Shown: positions 1 through 11,603 of the stretch, one piece after another
Position numbering within the stretch: position 1 is the stretch's first letter
How the letters are laid out: every line of letters starts with the position of its first letter
DNA from: Setomelanomma holmii
Lineage: Eukaryota > Ascomycota > Dothideomycetes > Pleosporales > Phaeosphaeriaceae
DNA length: 64,000 bases
NCBI GenBank assembly: GCA_010015745.1
Contig: ML978179.1
Location: 248,001 to 312,000 of the forward strand
Direction: 5' to 3'
Notes under the pieces: generated by a model
The model's database searches: none
Told to the model about the DNA's origin: nothing
Seen by the model: only the letters and a program-made list of their open reading frames with translations
Translations under genes and position numbers: made by a program

Positions 1-318
1 CAAGCCGGATCTCCCAAACCAGGACCAGGCCATTTAAAATCCCATCGTCATGCCCACGCAGAGATGTATTACGTGACTGCTGGGAAGGGGTGCGTGACGA
101 TTGATGGGATTGAGTATGAGGTGAGGAAGGAGAGTGTGGTGTTTATCCCGGGGAATGCGGAACATGGGATTAGGAATACGGGCACTGAGGAAGGGGAGGA
201 AGGGGGTGATCTGGTTTGGTTGTATGCTGTTGCGGCGGATGGGTTTCGAAAGATTGTGTATCGGTTTGATGAGCCAGGGCCGGGGTCGGGGAAGAAAAGA
301 CGATTGGCAAAGCTTTGA
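1..318 (+). CDS. cupin-domain protein, 3' part of gene
   Basis: The reading frame is open from the first base of the window to the TGA at 316-318, so only the C-terminal 105 codons are here. The first ~70 residues form a complete cupin barrel signature. Motif 1 is a His-x-His-x3-Glu-x6-Gly pattern (HRHAHAE then VTAG) around codons 15-28. Motif 2 is Pro-Gly-Asn-x-x-His-x3-Asn (PGNAEHGIRN). These three His and one Glu normally bind a metal. The family (Cupin_2) covers small barrels with enzymatic or sugar/small-molecule binding roles, and the substrate cannot be told from the sequence. The last ~20 residues are Lys/Arg-rich. The 5' end and true start lie outside the window. Confidence 0.75.
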   Translation, partial: QAGSPKPGPGHLKSHRHAHAEMYYVTAGKGCVTIDGIEYEVRKESVVFIPGNAEHGIRNTGTEEGEEGGDLVWLYAVAADGFRKIVYRFDEPGPGSGKKRRLAKL

Positions 319-616
319 GCGCTTTTCATGATGTAAATAGGTGGATTGGTTGCGTTGGATGATGGCACTGTATACACCCTGCTGGGGGCAAAGATGTGCT
401 GTAGTGTAAGAATGTAACTGGATATCTTGGATCAAGTACCTCGATTACATCACAGGAGGGATAGCATGCACGGTGGCTTAAGCTGCAGAGGTCTTGCTAT
501 GCAGTGCAGGATAATATTGAGATACTTTGACATGGAAAAACCTCAGCTAAGGTAGGTTGAGGATACCCTACCGGTCTATTCAAGGACACAGCCCCGCGAC
601 TCAGAGGAGGGATTCA
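319..616. other. intergenic, nothing recognised
   Basis: About 300 bases between the cupin gene and the convergent gene on the minus strand. I see no gene, RNA or repeat here. Confidence 0.5.
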
Positions 617-1264
617 TCAAGACCGGGACGGAAATGTTACCTCGAATCCTGAGGGATCATGGAACACCACTTCCGCCTCTTCAAAAAGCCCCTCATCGGA
701 AATCAGGGCTCGAAGTGAGTCATTGCCTTGCACGTAGATACCTCCTTGAAGCTGGTAGACACTTCCATGAAACGTGCCAACAAGGATATTCCACTTCTCA
801 TCGAAGTATGCACTAAATGGGTGGAAGGCATCCGCAGCTGCATTTCCCTGGAAGATCTCGATCCAACAATGTTCGAGTTTGAATTGTTTGCCTGGCTTGA
901 CCTTGACGATATCCGGAAGAAACTCATTTCAGAAGTCCACGGACCCGAATCAAGTACAGAGGTCAAGGCTCTGGATCATTACGGCAATCGAATTGATCTC
1001 GGTTTCTAGCCCGCCGTAACCCAGCCGGTAATGCTCGATGCGAAGTTTTAACAATTGACACAATGGCTGAAGCTTCGCAACGAGTTTGTGAAGTGTCCGA
1101 GTCCCCGTGTGATCAATCACCAGGTGGGTGAGCGCCGATTGCACAACAACTTCGAAGAACTGTTGTCCGTCATGCGAGTGGTCTATCACAAAGCGCCGAA
1201 GAGTCACTCGTTTCAGTGACTTGCGGAGTATGGATCCCAGGTCGAAGCATTCAACGCCGTACAT
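617..1264 (-). CDS. hypothetical protein, possibly F-box-like
   Basis: Two exons, 1264..983 and 922..617, are joined by a 60-nt GTAATG...ATGAG intron that removes two in-frame stops and keeps the frame, giving about 195 residues. I do not recognise the product. Exon 1 has repeated Leu-rich stretches (SALTHLVIDH; LCQLLKLRIEHYRLGYGG) resembling the LRR-like tail of fungal F-box proteins. Exon 2 has alternating hydrophobic/aromatic strands. Upstream on the same strand, around 1415-1370, a short frame starting MPVELMSMI looks like the first helix of an F-box. It is separated from exon 1 by stops, so a further 5' exon is possible. The start given is the first ATG after an in-frame TAG. Function is not assigned. 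Confidence 0.45.
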
Positions 1265-2043
1265 CTAATGCTAATGGGTCCCGTGTATCTATTGTTGGTG
1301 ATCCCGCAAGTGACGCAACGAGGTTGTCGAGCCTGGGCAAAAAACCGACGGTCCTTTCATGTTGGAATCAACATGACGCAAATCATGCTCATCAGCTCAA
1401 CCGGCATATTCTGAAGTTATGCCGAAGGCATCTTGGTGGAAATGGAGTCTTGTAGTGTTGCTGTGGTGAAGGTGTTCATGAGTTGAGTGAATCTCGTGGT
1501 TATGGGATGCCATGGCGATAGAGGGAAGACTTCCTCCGTACCCTTATATACGTAGATACGCATTGTGGGCGTGTATATATTTCTGCTGCGTAGTCAGAAA
1601 GTCAAGCGATAAAGAAAGGCATGGTTCTTGGACAATGTCATCCAACCGATCAGCGCGCGTTCGCTTTCTTTCGGCAACGTGCCAATATTATCAGCAAGCG
1701 CTATACATGTCATTTAGATGAATGTAGACTAGTAACATATTCGTCTCTTCTCCTTCGGCTCCAGCTTCTGATGGTGCGATAGACCTAGCTGATGTCTCAG
1801 TGACAAAGCAGAAAGAGCGTCCACACTCGACATTTGGAAAGAAGTGCCAAGACATTAGCATGGACCTTGGACGTAAACCAATAGTGGATATGCTAGTACG
1901 TCTGATTCAGGTTTGTCTCATTGAGGTATGATCACGAAATCTGCTTATGAAGACACCTCGTGCGATGATTGCATTTCGCATTGAAACATACTATTCAAAC
2001 ACATCTTTTCAACAAGCCCTTCTTTTTCCCTATCTGTCCGAAC
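1265..2043. other. intergenic, nothing firm
   Basis: Apart from the possible F-box-like 5' exon near 1370-1415 on the minus strand, I see only short unsupported ORFs here. It is the 5' flank of the F-box-like gene and the 3' flank of the permease gene. Confidence 0.4.
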
Positions 2044-3755
2044 CTATCGTCCAAAGAACTTCAACTCAACCTTCCTCGCCACAAAATAACTAACAAACGC
2101 AAACGCAAAGCCCAGCTCAAATCCAACGTCGCCACCATACGGCGCCTCGCCCGCCTTCAGTGCGATCGGGCCGACGAACCAGACTTGGCTCATACCAGTA
2201 ACCATACCCGCGATACCGCAGCAGAAGGCGAAGATGGCTGCGATGCCGGGAGGGAGCTTGGAGGGCTGGTCGTACAGGGCGGGGTCGTAGGCGGCCATTT
2301 TGCGCTTGAAGAGGAAGTGGTCGCAGAATGCAATGCCTTCGTAGATGGCGAGCCAGTAACCTTGCATATGTTAGCTGATGCAGTCAGAACTATTGAGGTG
2401 GATGTGCTTACCGATGAAGTTCATGAAGTTTTCAAGAACGGACTCGAAGTGGGTGTATCCCGGAATGGCAATGGCGATGTAGATGGCAGTGCCGACAAAG
2501 GTCCAGACGAATCGAGGAACGCGCTGGGTCCACCGTCCACCCAGAACCTGGATTGTGAGACCGACGGAGTAGATGTTCGGGCAGTTGTTGGCGATGATGC
2601 TCAGGGCGAGAATGACAAGGCAGAACTTGCCAAAGCCACCGAGAGGTCCGAAAATGACAGCGCCGAGGAGTCCACCGGTGCCAGATACAGCGTACCCATC
2701 AGCGTACTTGTTCTTGCCATCGTTCAAGGTAGTGGCGGTCATGATCGCGATACCGAGCATCTCAGTGAAGAGAAGCGGGACAATGAGACCAATCCAGACG
2801 GCGAAGAAGACTTTGGTCCTCGACTGGTTGCTGGGCTGGTAAACCGTATAATCAGCCGCATAACTCGTCCAACCTGTTGCGAAACCGTAGACGACGCTAC
2901 CGAAGCTGAGGACGCTGCCAAGCTCACTGGTACCGACGCCCATTGGGATATTGACGAAGTCTCCCGAGTGGGCAAAGACGCCGAGAACGATGAGGAAGAC
3001 AATGGTGGTCGGGATCCAGGACCAGAATTCGTACACGTGAACGATCTTGTAGCCGAAGAAAGTGACGAATAACGTGCAGACGGAGATGATGATGATTCCA
3101 GCCCAGCCCGGCACATCGTTATTGACAGCATTGATCAATTGCGCACCGACAATGGAATTGACTGCGGACCAGCCGAGACAAGCGAGGATGTTGAAAATAG
3201 CAACTGTAGCGAATTAGTACTCAGTACCATGCAACCTTGAAGATTGGGAACGTACTGAGCTTGACACCGTGCCACCCAAACCAGAACCTTGAAAGCACCA
3301 TCTGACGCAGACCAAATCGGGGCCCGAATGTGGAGAAGTAGCACACAGGGATGATACCGATGAGGTTGAAGAAGAGGCAGACGAGGCAGGCGTCGACGAA
3401 ACCCAGGAAGAAGAGCTTCTGGGCAAGAAGACCAATGGCGAAAGACGAAACGACCATGTTTGCTGAAAGCCACTGAGAACAATGTTAATACTGTAGGACT
3501 TCAGGAGTCATCGTCGCCTGGACTTACCATAGTTCCGACGTTCAAAAGCGAAGTATCGTCTCTCTCGTTCTCCGGCACCCTCTCAATGCCTCTTTGCTCG
3601 ACATGGAAGCGTCCCGCAAGCCGCTGAACCTTCGCATACAAAGTCTCTCCCTGCACGAAGGTCTCGCCTGGCACAGCGCCATCGTCGGCGTATGAGCCAC
3701 TGTGGATGCCATCCTTCTCCACGTCGTGGTCGTACGATTTTTGCTGGAAAGCCAT
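2044..3755 (-). CDS. NCS1 purine-cytosine permease (Fcy2/FcyB type)
   Basis: Plasma-membrane proton symporter of the nucleobase-cation-symport-1 family, expected to import cytosine/adenine/guanine/hypoxanthine. Four exons: 3755..3528, 3472..3256, 3203..2412, 2360..2044. Introns are 55, 52 and 51 nt, all GT-AG, with the frame restored at each junction. The ~90-residue hydrophilic N-terminus ends in the family's ERVPENERDDTSLLN motif. Next comes a Trp-x-Ser-Ala-Asn loop (spliced across intron 1), then about 12 hydrophobic segments. Family-typical landmarks include a GWSAVNSIVGAQ stretch in TM3, an FGSVVYGFATGWTSYAADYTVYQP stretch in TM6 and an ANNCPNIYSVGL stretch in TM8. Length ~517 aa fits the family (about 500-530). 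No damage is seen. The exact substrate is inferred from family only. Confidence 0.92.
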
Positions 3756-4732
3756 GGCTGGCTATGACGTGGAATTCTCAAGGCGCGAAGTCGAAGAATG
3801 CGCTGTTTATGTTGAAGTCGACTTCTAGTTATTGGAACACTTCGCGCGTCAGAGACAAGAAGTGATGGAAGCGGCAGTCGAGGAAACCAGCAGGGTAACC
3901 AAAGCTTTCTTAAATTGAGCTGCAAGCGGAAGCCCCGATCGCTCGGCCTTGTGTCTAGATTTGTCTCTGGTACCGGCTAGATACGTGAACCCCGGGAGAG
4001 CGCGATGGATCGCTGACGGGTCAGCGATAGAGGCGAGCAGCGAACTCGACGCCCAATTGAGATGGAATCCAGATCACCAGGATGATGGCGACACGCGCAT
4101 TAGGTAAATGTGTTTTGCTGCACGAAAGCCCAGCTTGTGTCCCGGGCTGGCGGTAGCATGGCACCGTTGTCGCGTGTGTGCCACTATCTTGGGCGAAGTG
4201 TGCCCGTACGTACCCCTCAACCCACGCCCATGATAAGAGGCAGATGCAACCAATGAAGTGTAGCAGAAAAACAAGTGTCGCAAGCTATAGCTCATAGCCT
4301 TGTCGGCACTCGGCTAAAGGCTTGTTTGGCGTCAAGCTTGGACAAGACTTACCAAGTGGGGAGGCCGCGGCCGGCCGATGTCGTTTTGAAATTTCGAGAC
4401 GGCATCGTTTCTCCTTACCAGCAGCTGTCTGACCCGCTCATCAGCCGCTGACAGTGTCCGGGTACTCGCGAAAAGTTGACGTCGAGTTCCGACGCCGCTT
4501 ATGGTACCTAATTCTGTGTGTGATGGGTTGTGCGGACGTAGCATATCGCATAGCACCCCCTCCTCGTGCTTTAGACACTTCCAACAACGAGCGCCTGCTG
4601 TAAGAGAGGATGATCTTTCGATCGCACCTGCCCTTTTTCGAAGTGTCTGGAATTTACGCCTGGTCCCATTGGCTAAGACATCGCAAATCATAAGATCGTT
4701 GGGCGCTGTCGATTTCCTTGAAGATCTTCTTA
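3756..4732. other. intergenic region upstream of the permease
   Basis: Promoter side of the permease gene (minus strand) and 3' flank of the HET-domain gene. A 141-codon frame at 4757..4332 (minus) is open but has no recognisable domain and overlaps the HET gene end, so I do not call it. No repeat or RNA recognised. Confidence 0.4.
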
Positions 4733-6502
4733 TCATACGATCTTGAGTTTTCTCCATTCACAGCCGTCGAAGAAATCTGTCTCGATCGGTGGATTGTATC
4801 GATAGATCGCGTCCACGATTCTGAAAGCGGCAACTCTGCGAAAAGATCCCACGTCGTCTTGAGCTGGGATAAGGAAGAGACACAGTGTATCTTCCTGCAG
4901 ACTTCGTTCTCGAAGCTTGATGCACCAGACTTTCATGCTAGCTTCAGGATCTTCAGGCTAGTCGGTCTCTAGCGCATCTGGATGCACCAGACATTGGAAA
5001 TGCGAATTCAGGTATCCTGGAAGTGTTTCGCATGCTTCTCGATTCGACATGAAACATATATCTCCAGCTTCTACATGGAATTGCTTGCTGGTGCGATTAC
5101 TTTCGCGATTAAAGTACCAAACCATCTCGCGTATCTGTGCTCGAAGTAAGAGGTAGCCATTAGTGACCGCTCCAAAGGGCGCAAAGGAGTGACGCAGGTG
5201 CACTCGGCAGTCTACAACCTCGACTGCTGGCACAAGATCATCTGATATCGTCCAGAAGACGGAGTCAGATATACAGGCCCAAGACCTGGAACGTGGTTAA
5301 AAAATAGCAGCATTACGACACGATCGGACTTGCCAAGAGGGAGCGATGTAAATCCCCGGCCGTGAGTACTTTGGCCTGCCCGCAATCCAGGCTAGCTGAA
5401 GCGCCAACTTGTCTTTCCAGAACCCAGCTACATACTCGCAGTCAAATTGCAAGGCGAAATATGCTGCCACAGCGGAAACAGCCAGGACTCTGTCTCCTAC
5501 GAAAGTCATATCGCGTCTCGTGTACTTAGAGACGACATCAAACCATCTCTCCTGAGGGCTTAGTAGGTTGTTGACACTGCTTTCGATGAGCGCATCGGTG
5601 ATGGCTGCGCGATCAACTCTGCCGTCGTCAGCGTCTCTTTTGCTTTTGCAGATCCATTGGATCTGCGTATGCCCGAAGTCAACGATACGGGATGACAGAA
5701 TACGTTCCTGATAACACCAAGCACGTTTGTGGATAGGCTTTGAAGCGTATCGATATTCAGAGCCTGGATTCGAGATGTTCAATTGACCTCCGATGCCATC
5801 AGGACAAGTAACATCTAAAACAATGGGCTGGTGATGCATTTCGTCCGTCTGGTGATCCTGTAAGAAGCCCTCTACACTCGTTGAGGCCTGCGACGCAGAT
5901 ATCGTACATACACCATGCATATAGACTTCAGGCATACTCGCAATCTCGCACGCCACGTCGTCTGGATTGTCTGGGATGATGCACAAAGCATCGATCCAGA
6001 GATAGCGTATATCCATCTGGCTAGTGACGGGTATGACGTCGGTTATAGTCTTTGGTAGGTCTACCAGGGGCAGTGTTTCAAGCCGTTCTGTGAAGTTCGC
6101 TTTGGTCGTCTTTGAAGGCTGATCGCCTCCCCAACAGTAACTGAGACATGCCCATCGGATACGATCGCCTTTCAAATCCTGAACAAGTCGGGCAGTGAGT
6201 TTTCCATCTAGGTGTCGCAACACTTCAATAAGCCTAGTGGGCGCAAAGTCGTTCCGCTTCTGTAGGCATTGGGAATGTGATACGCAATCGTGCATACATT
6301 CAGTCAACCATGCCTTTGCTGCCTCAAAGGTCCGCTGCGATTTGACATTGATACTCAACGGGCGCTCCGAGATGTACTTTGCAGCGTGGTTGTCTGTCTT
6401 CCGTGAGTGCAAGATCAACCCATTGTCACCGGAAGACATCACCTGGATCCGCAGAGACATCAGAATCAAACGAATGCCAGGAGGTAGAGAGCACTCTGGC
6501 AT
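4733..6502 (-). CDS. heterokaryon-incompatibility (HET) domain protein
   Basis: Fungal non-self recognition protein. HET domains are TIR-related and trigger programmed cell death when incompatible partners meet. The HET core is clear: CLSYCWGGDQ, then LPKTITD, YLWIDALCIIPD, MPEVYMHGVCTISA, RAWCYQERILSSRIVDFG and the IQWIC block. A 48-nt GC-AG intron (5333..5286, GCAAGT donor) rejoins the invariant Pro-Ser-Trp-Ser-Trp-Ala motif. The frame then runs to 4958, meets a TAG, and stays open in the same frame to the TGA at 4733, still with family-like sequence. So the TAG is either inside a short intron I cannot place or a nonsense mutation. The start at 6502 is the first ATG in frame. An acceptor-like CAG just upstream leaves room for another 5' exon. 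Confidence 0.8.
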
Positions 6503-6794
6503 ACAAATATCCACCAGACTCTGACGGTAAGTGGCTCAAGCGGATGTAATAAGGTCGACTGGCTAGTCCTCGCAAGAGATAGTGCCCACGACTGAGTAAA
6601 GTGTCACATCCTGTGAAGGCATGAACATAGTAGCTTGTAGCAAAATGTCGAAGAACGTTTGCAAGTGACGATATATGCGTATGTTCAGCTTTGCTGTGCT
6701 GGCGATGTAAGCGTCTCGCAGCAAAGGACAGTGTCGAGCTGCGGCTTGTGTGACCTCTGAGAAAGTGAGTTCCAACCGAGCCAGGACGTCAAAG

Positions 6795-6956
6795 TCAGTT
6801 AAGGATACATTGGCAGGAGTGCTGGTGCGGGAAGGCATGAACAGCACTCAACACTGGTGTTAGTTCTTGCGGGTCTAGAAAAACAGTAAGATATAGACCA
6901 TACCCTACGAGGGCAAGAAAGAAGCATAAGAGTGCGCTGAGGACATCGAAGTTCAT
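6795..6956 (-). other. small ORF with one hydrophobic segment
   Basis: A 53-codon ATG-initiated frame with a membrane-spanning-like stretch at residues 5-27, followed by a second unrelated frame (6847..6563) of 95 codons. Either could be 5' exons of the HET gene or noise. I could not find a convincing splice joining them. The rest of 6503-7102 shows nothing. Confidence 0.2.
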
Positions 6957-7102
6957 GCTTATGTGGTGAAGAGATCAGGCAAGAGCGAAGCACAAGGCTC
7001 GAGATTCCAAAGAAGCGCCAAGGCGACTAATCCTGATTTAGACAGGATGTGTATTTGCTCTCAGACATGCGACATTTACAATTTTATCGCCGACTTCACA
7101 CT

Positions 7103-9046
7103 TTATTGCGCTGTCTTTCTAATCTCTTCTCCATCCGCACTTCTGAAGCTTGCTCTCCCCCTAGTCACCCCTTCCGGCTCGCTCACCTTCTCTCTCGGCC
7201 CATCTCCCAAACTCCTTGCCTCCCCTCGTTCAGCCTCATCGCTATCCTCCAGCACTTGATTGTCCACCTCTGGTTCGATAATCTGTCCGTGATTTCCACC
7301 TACCGACTCCATAGTAAACGGACTCGCAGTCGGCGCATCCAACATTCCGAGCTCCTCTGGCGTGAAGAAGCGTGGCATCAAGAATGTTCGCATCGGTATG
7401 TACAAGAAAATGAAAACTGGGAAGCCGATTGCTGCGATGGTCTGTGTGATTGCAAACGTTGCGCCAAAACCGATGAGCTCGAGACCTACAAAAGCCCAGA
7501 TGACCCAGCGTCGCTTGACTTGCTTCAGTGGATCTGATCGAGGCGTAAGGTGCCTGTCTTTTGCAAGGAAGATGAGCTTCGCGGTGATGCCATTCGCTTC
7601 GAGCGCCTGAATGCCCATTACAAAGAACAAGCCTGCCAGAACCGCTTGAGGTATCAGATGCAAGACGATGAGGAGCGGACCAGTCATTGTGCCTAATGTG
7701 AGCAAGCCTTGAGCAAGATTCGATACGCGCTGCTCGACCACGTGATCAATAACTCCACGTGTGTGGCCCTTGGTTGCTTCGTCGTCAGAATCGTGTACCG
7801 TACGCGTGACGCATAGCGAGGTAGTATGGAATGGCGCCTGGGGAATGAGTCCGTTCGGAAAGGGGATGCCGAGGAGTCCAGCAACACCGGTAGTGAGACC
7901 AAGCAGGAAGATGTCCCAGTGAAAACCAGCAGGCTTGCGAAGCGGGAACTCAGTCCCTTGCGCAATCAAGCTGGACACATTGTGATCGAACCAGAACAGA
8001 ATCGTCAATAGTATCGCAAAGGGAATCGCGAGAAACACATCACTGACGCTTATGTCCCAGAAGTGGATGAACCAGCCTCGATCGCGTGTTGGAAAGAACG
8101 CTTTCGAGATAGGCAGTTTGAGCACTTCAATGCCCGCCATCTTGCCGATGTGAATAAAGCCCGTAAAGAAGATGACCGTTAGGGGTGTGCCATAGTCCTC
8201 GATAAACTTTCGGACGTGCCGCTGCAGGAGCGACGATTGCCCGATCATGCCACAAATGTATGCGACCGCGGTGACCAACAATGCAATCATTATCGAGAGA
8301 TACGCGGACGTATCATTGACCTCCCATTGGCGCGCAAGCACCTGTATGCCCTTTTGTAGATATATAAACGCGACATAGAATCCGAAGATATCGCAGGAGA
8401 AGCGTGTAACGTAGCGCAAGCCGTTGCAGGAGTTCGTGATCGCGAGGATCCAGTGGAAGATCAGCGACCATATTCCGATCCAACACATGAAGGCGAAGTA
8501 GTTCGTCCCGCGCGGAGTAACAATATCGTATACGGTGTAATTGAACACGGTGATAGGTCCTGTGACGCCAACGATGACGAGAGGTTGCGCAGCCGCGAGC
8601 GAGAAGACGACCGATCCTAAGACTGAGGCTAGAAGCACTTCATTGACCCCGAAGCTTGCATTCGTCTTCTCGAACATGTCGAGCGAGAAAGCGAGCGCTG
8701 GCAAGATGTTCGCAAAGTACATGTAGACTGTCGCAGGCACCACACGATAGTCCCACGCATCCTTCCAGTCGCTCAGATAAAACGGCGCTCGACGCCGGAT
8801 ATCATTGATCATGCCACTGAAAAGGCGCATCTTCCACCATGCATCCTTCTTCGAGGCGATTGACTTTCTCGATTGGCGCGTTGCTTCGCGACTGAGAACA
8901 TCGTCGTCCGCGGTGGCATTGCGTTTCGACACTGGAAGTGTGCGCGACTTCCACGAACTGTTCGCGCGATTCAGTGAGGATGTATTACGCATAGTGAGGC
9001 CTTGGTGTTCCTTCGGCACCGTGAGGGTATCTGCTGCTGGCGTCAT
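7103..9046 (-). CDS. BOR1-type bicarbonate/borate anion transporter (SLC4 family)
   Basis: Single-exon gene of about 647 residues. Integral plasma-membrane (or vacuolar) anion exchanger of the SLC4/BOR1 family. In yeast the homologue Bor1 exports borate and affects vacuolar protein sorting. A ~90-residue hydrophilic N-terminus precedes the HCO3_cotransp domain, whose hallmarks are visible. These are FANILPALAFSLDMFE in TM1, the AAAQPLVIVGVTGPITVFNYTVYD stretch of TM3, a YFAFMCWIGIWS segment, the FFTGFIHIG segment and the LLGIPFPNGLIPQAPFHTTSL stretch before TM10. The C-terminal ~80 residues are acidic and hydrophilic. The in-frame ATG at 9046 was chosen; the 19 open codons upstream lack an ATG. 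Substrate is by family only. Confidence 0.9.
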   Translation of the reverse strand: MTPAADTLTVPKEHQGLTMRNTSSLNRANSSWKSRTLPVSKRNATADDDVLSREATRQSRKSIASKKDAWWKMRLFSGMINDIRRRAPFYLSDWKDAWDYRVVPATVYMYFANILPALAFSLDMFEKTNASFGVNEVLLASVLGSVVFSLAAAQPLVIVGVTGPITVFNYTVYDIVTPRGTNYFAFMCWIGIWSLIFHWILAITNSCNGLRYVTRFSCDIFGFYVAFIYLQKGIQVLARQWEVNDTSAYLSIMIALLVTAVAYICGMIGQSSLLQRHVRKFIEDYGTPLTVIFFTGFIHIGKMAGIEVLKLPISKAFFPTRDRGWFIHFWDISVSDVFLAIPFAILLTILFWFDHNVSSLIAQGTEFPLRKPAGFHWDIFLLGLTTGVAGLLGIPFPNGLIPQAPFHTTSLCVTRTVHDSDDEATKGHTRGVIDHVVEQRVSNLAQGLLTLGTMTGPLLIVLHLIPQAVLAGLFFVMGIQALEANGITAKLIFLAKDRHLTPRSDPLKQVKRRWVIWAFVGLELIGFGATFAITQTIAAIGFPVFIFLYIPMRTFLMPRFFTPEELGMLDAPTASPFTMESVGGNHGQIIEPEVDNQVLEDSDEAERGEARSLGDGPREKVSEPEGVTRGRASFRSADGEEIRKTAQ

Positions 9047-9599
9047 GTCGAAGATGGCGTCATTGGAAGGACATGGACTATCGACAAAGAGCAATCGTGG
9101 CAAGGCCGCGAGAGGGCGTTATGGAGGCAAAAGATAGACTATATATGGCGGGACAGATGTATTCACGCATTTCGCCGACATCATTGCGCGGTCTGCGAGC
9201 TTCTTTGAGTGTGCAATCAGAGGTGGTGGAAGAATTGTTAGTCCCACACCAGCCCGGCAATAAGCTGTTCGGGCACGAAAGCGGTGACAAGCGAGAATTG
9301 ACGACCCACCCTGAATACCATCGACAACGTGCTCGCATATATGCTGTGAAACGTGGAAATGCAGAGATCGTGTTCAATTTCCTGAGTACGTATTTGCGCC
9401 TATGAAGGAGCTTTAAACTCTCCAACATGGCTGCTCGCAAAGCTCGCAAGGCTACCAATGCCTTCCGTCAAGTGCGGCTCCGCGGAGCGCGATCCAATCC
9501 GCTATGTCCTAGATCAACACCTTGTCGAATCGCAGTGATCATTTCCATCTCCACTCAATCAGCCCAATTCGATCCCTTACAACCTGCACTCGCATGTCT
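9047..9599. other. intergenic, promoter side of the BOR1-like gene
   Basis: Between the BOR1-like start and the end of the next minus-strand gene. Short ORFs on both strands lack any family signature. Confidence 0.4.
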
Positions 9600-11603
9600 T
9601 CAGGGAGACTTCGGAGGCACAGGCTTACCACCATCCGCGACCGCCTCAACGACGCTCCAGCCTTTGGCCTCTTCCTTGATCCGTTCTGCTGCAGCATCTT
9701 GTGCAGCGGCCATCTTAGTAGCCATATCCTCGTTACGCTTTGTCTCAAGCTCAGAAGATCCGCGCATAGTCGCTTCGCGCACGCAGAGGGCGAGCATAGC
9801 TTGAACCTTTGCACAAGTCAGCACCATAAATTTCTCGTTATTAAACAGCCATACCGTGTAGATCGCATCGTTGCCAGCATTGTGCAGCTTCCAGCCAACG
9901 ATATCGAAATGGTAGAGGATCCTACCTAGACTAGGCGCCTGCATCTCACGTTGCCATGCTTGATACATGGTCGCGGTGTCCATGGCCTCGATAATGTTCT
10001 CTGCCCTTAGGGGATCGTAACCAAGCTGCTGGAGATAACGGACGTCGCTCAGTGCGTCATGCCCGAGAAAGACAATGTTGCGTTTCTCCATAGTCATAAG
10101 GTTCCCGTTCTTGTCAACTTCCATGTTGGCCAATATGGCAGTGACTTCTGTTGCTGGAGTATTCGAGGTGTGCATGCCGAACGGAGGCTGAAAGCACGCG
10201 GCAACGTGCATCGGAGCTTCCTTAAGACTAACGAAGGTGGACTCTCCAAATTCGAAGCCATCAGGGTGTCCGGCGACATGCTCGTGGTTCACAAGATGGC
10301 AGTTTTCTTTGATCCTGAAGTGGCGGGCTTTGATGTGCTTCCTCCAGGCTTCGCCATCTGTGCCGGGAGCGACACTGATAATATCACTGGTGTCCAATGT
10401 CGCGATGCCAACCTCGGTGATCTTGTCGTGAGCCCTCTCGTATGACTCGACATCAACGCAAACAAAGACAACCGACTGGTCCTGCGGGAATGGAGCGGGA
10501 AGTGAAGCATCGATTGCTGACAGAGGCCCAGAGGTACTCATCGAACCGGTAGCTTCACTCGGGTGAAGACCAAGATATCGCTGTGCCCGCTTGAGCTGGT
10601 CTTGCATTGTCTTTTGCCTGCCCAGGCGCTCCTGTTGTTTCTTCTCCTTGTTGGCCTTGGTCTTTGCTCTCTGAACGTCCCAAAGCTCTTCCATGAGTTC
10701 TTTGAACTGTTCCAGGGTGCCGCTATCCGGCGGTCCGCATGCGGACTCGCCTGCAGCGCAGACGCCCTTGGTTGGAGTGTTGTAAGTCATGTCGTCGAAC
10801 TGCTGCCGAGAACTAGAGCGACCAAGATAGCGAGGTCGGCAATCTGGATGATCTGGAAAGCGAGTCACGAGGCTCTCTTCACGTTGCCAGTTGGTGATGG
10901 CAAGGTTAAGCTTAAGGTGGTTGTTGATTTCCGTCAAAAGAGCCTGGAACTGGCTTTCACGGACGATGATGAGAGGCTTGACCGGCTCCACGTCCCACAC
11001 GTAATAGCTGTAGTAAAGGTGAGCATGAGCCTACCTGCTTGAGGTGAGTGAAGCTTACAGATCCCACTCACGTTCCCAGAACTTGCCTCCGTCAAAGAAT
11101 GCCGAAGCAATCTCTTGCTTACGAGTCCTGTCGCAATATGTGTAGGGATACTTGGCTAAGGCCCGGATGGGCGTGAAGTGAACGTGAGCTGCTGTCAGGT
11201 CACCTCGCTGAAGGTCGATGGCAGGAGGGGCAGGGGACGGCTTTGGAGGAGGGTTAGACGAGCGCATGGCGGCTGGATTGTATGAGCTGGCCGCTCCCTT
11301 GACCAGCACGAATCGGCGGTCTGTATTCTCCACCGGTGGAACAGGAGCTGATCGTTTAGGCAGCTCCAGCGGTTCTTGTTTGCTCGAGTCCTCAGCCAGT
11401 GGCTGTGGCTCAAGCGAGACACTGCCCGAGACATCATCATCGTCCACAACAGCAGCAGGCTCCGGCGGCACCACTCTGTCGGGTAGGGCCTGTGAACATA
11501 TTAGCAGGCTGAGGCGGTAAGAGAGGCATGACTATGGTGGTCGTACGTCGATGTCAGGCTGTATGAGCTTACGCAGCCGTTCTAGACGCGTTGCAGCAGC
11601 CAT
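9600..11603 (-). CDS. Gfd2/YDR514C-like exonuclease-fold protein
   Basis: Three exons: 11603..11547, 11489..11059, 11007..9600 (introns 57 and 51 nt, GT-AG), about 631 residues. The C-terminal half contains the Gfd2/YDR514C domain, a DEDDh/RNase-H-like fold. It starts at VFVCVDVESYERAHDKITEVGIATLDT (first Asp-x-Glu pair) and continues through FLGHDALSDVRYLQQLGYDP (second Asp). It ends in a KLHNAGNDAIYTVWL block with the His-x5-Asp pattern of DEDDh exonucleases. The N-terminal part is Pro-rich and disordered, with a coiled, charged segment (KANKEKKQQERLGRQK). In yeast GFD2 is linked to mRNA export through Dbp5; nuclease activity here is inferred. The start is at the ATG of MAAATRLERLR. It shares an ~800-bp divergent region with the ING gene. 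Confidence 0.85.

Noticed and set aside
1969..3072. 367-codon plus-strand ORF
   Set aside because: It is antisense to the NCS1 permease, whose spliced frame carries clear family motifs; the composition (Asp/Glu/Gly-rich) is typical of an antisense shadow.
4332..4757. 141-codon minus-strand ORF with a CWKC motif
   Set aside because: Overlaps the HET gene end, lacks a known zinc-binding pattern and splice partners; it could be chance.
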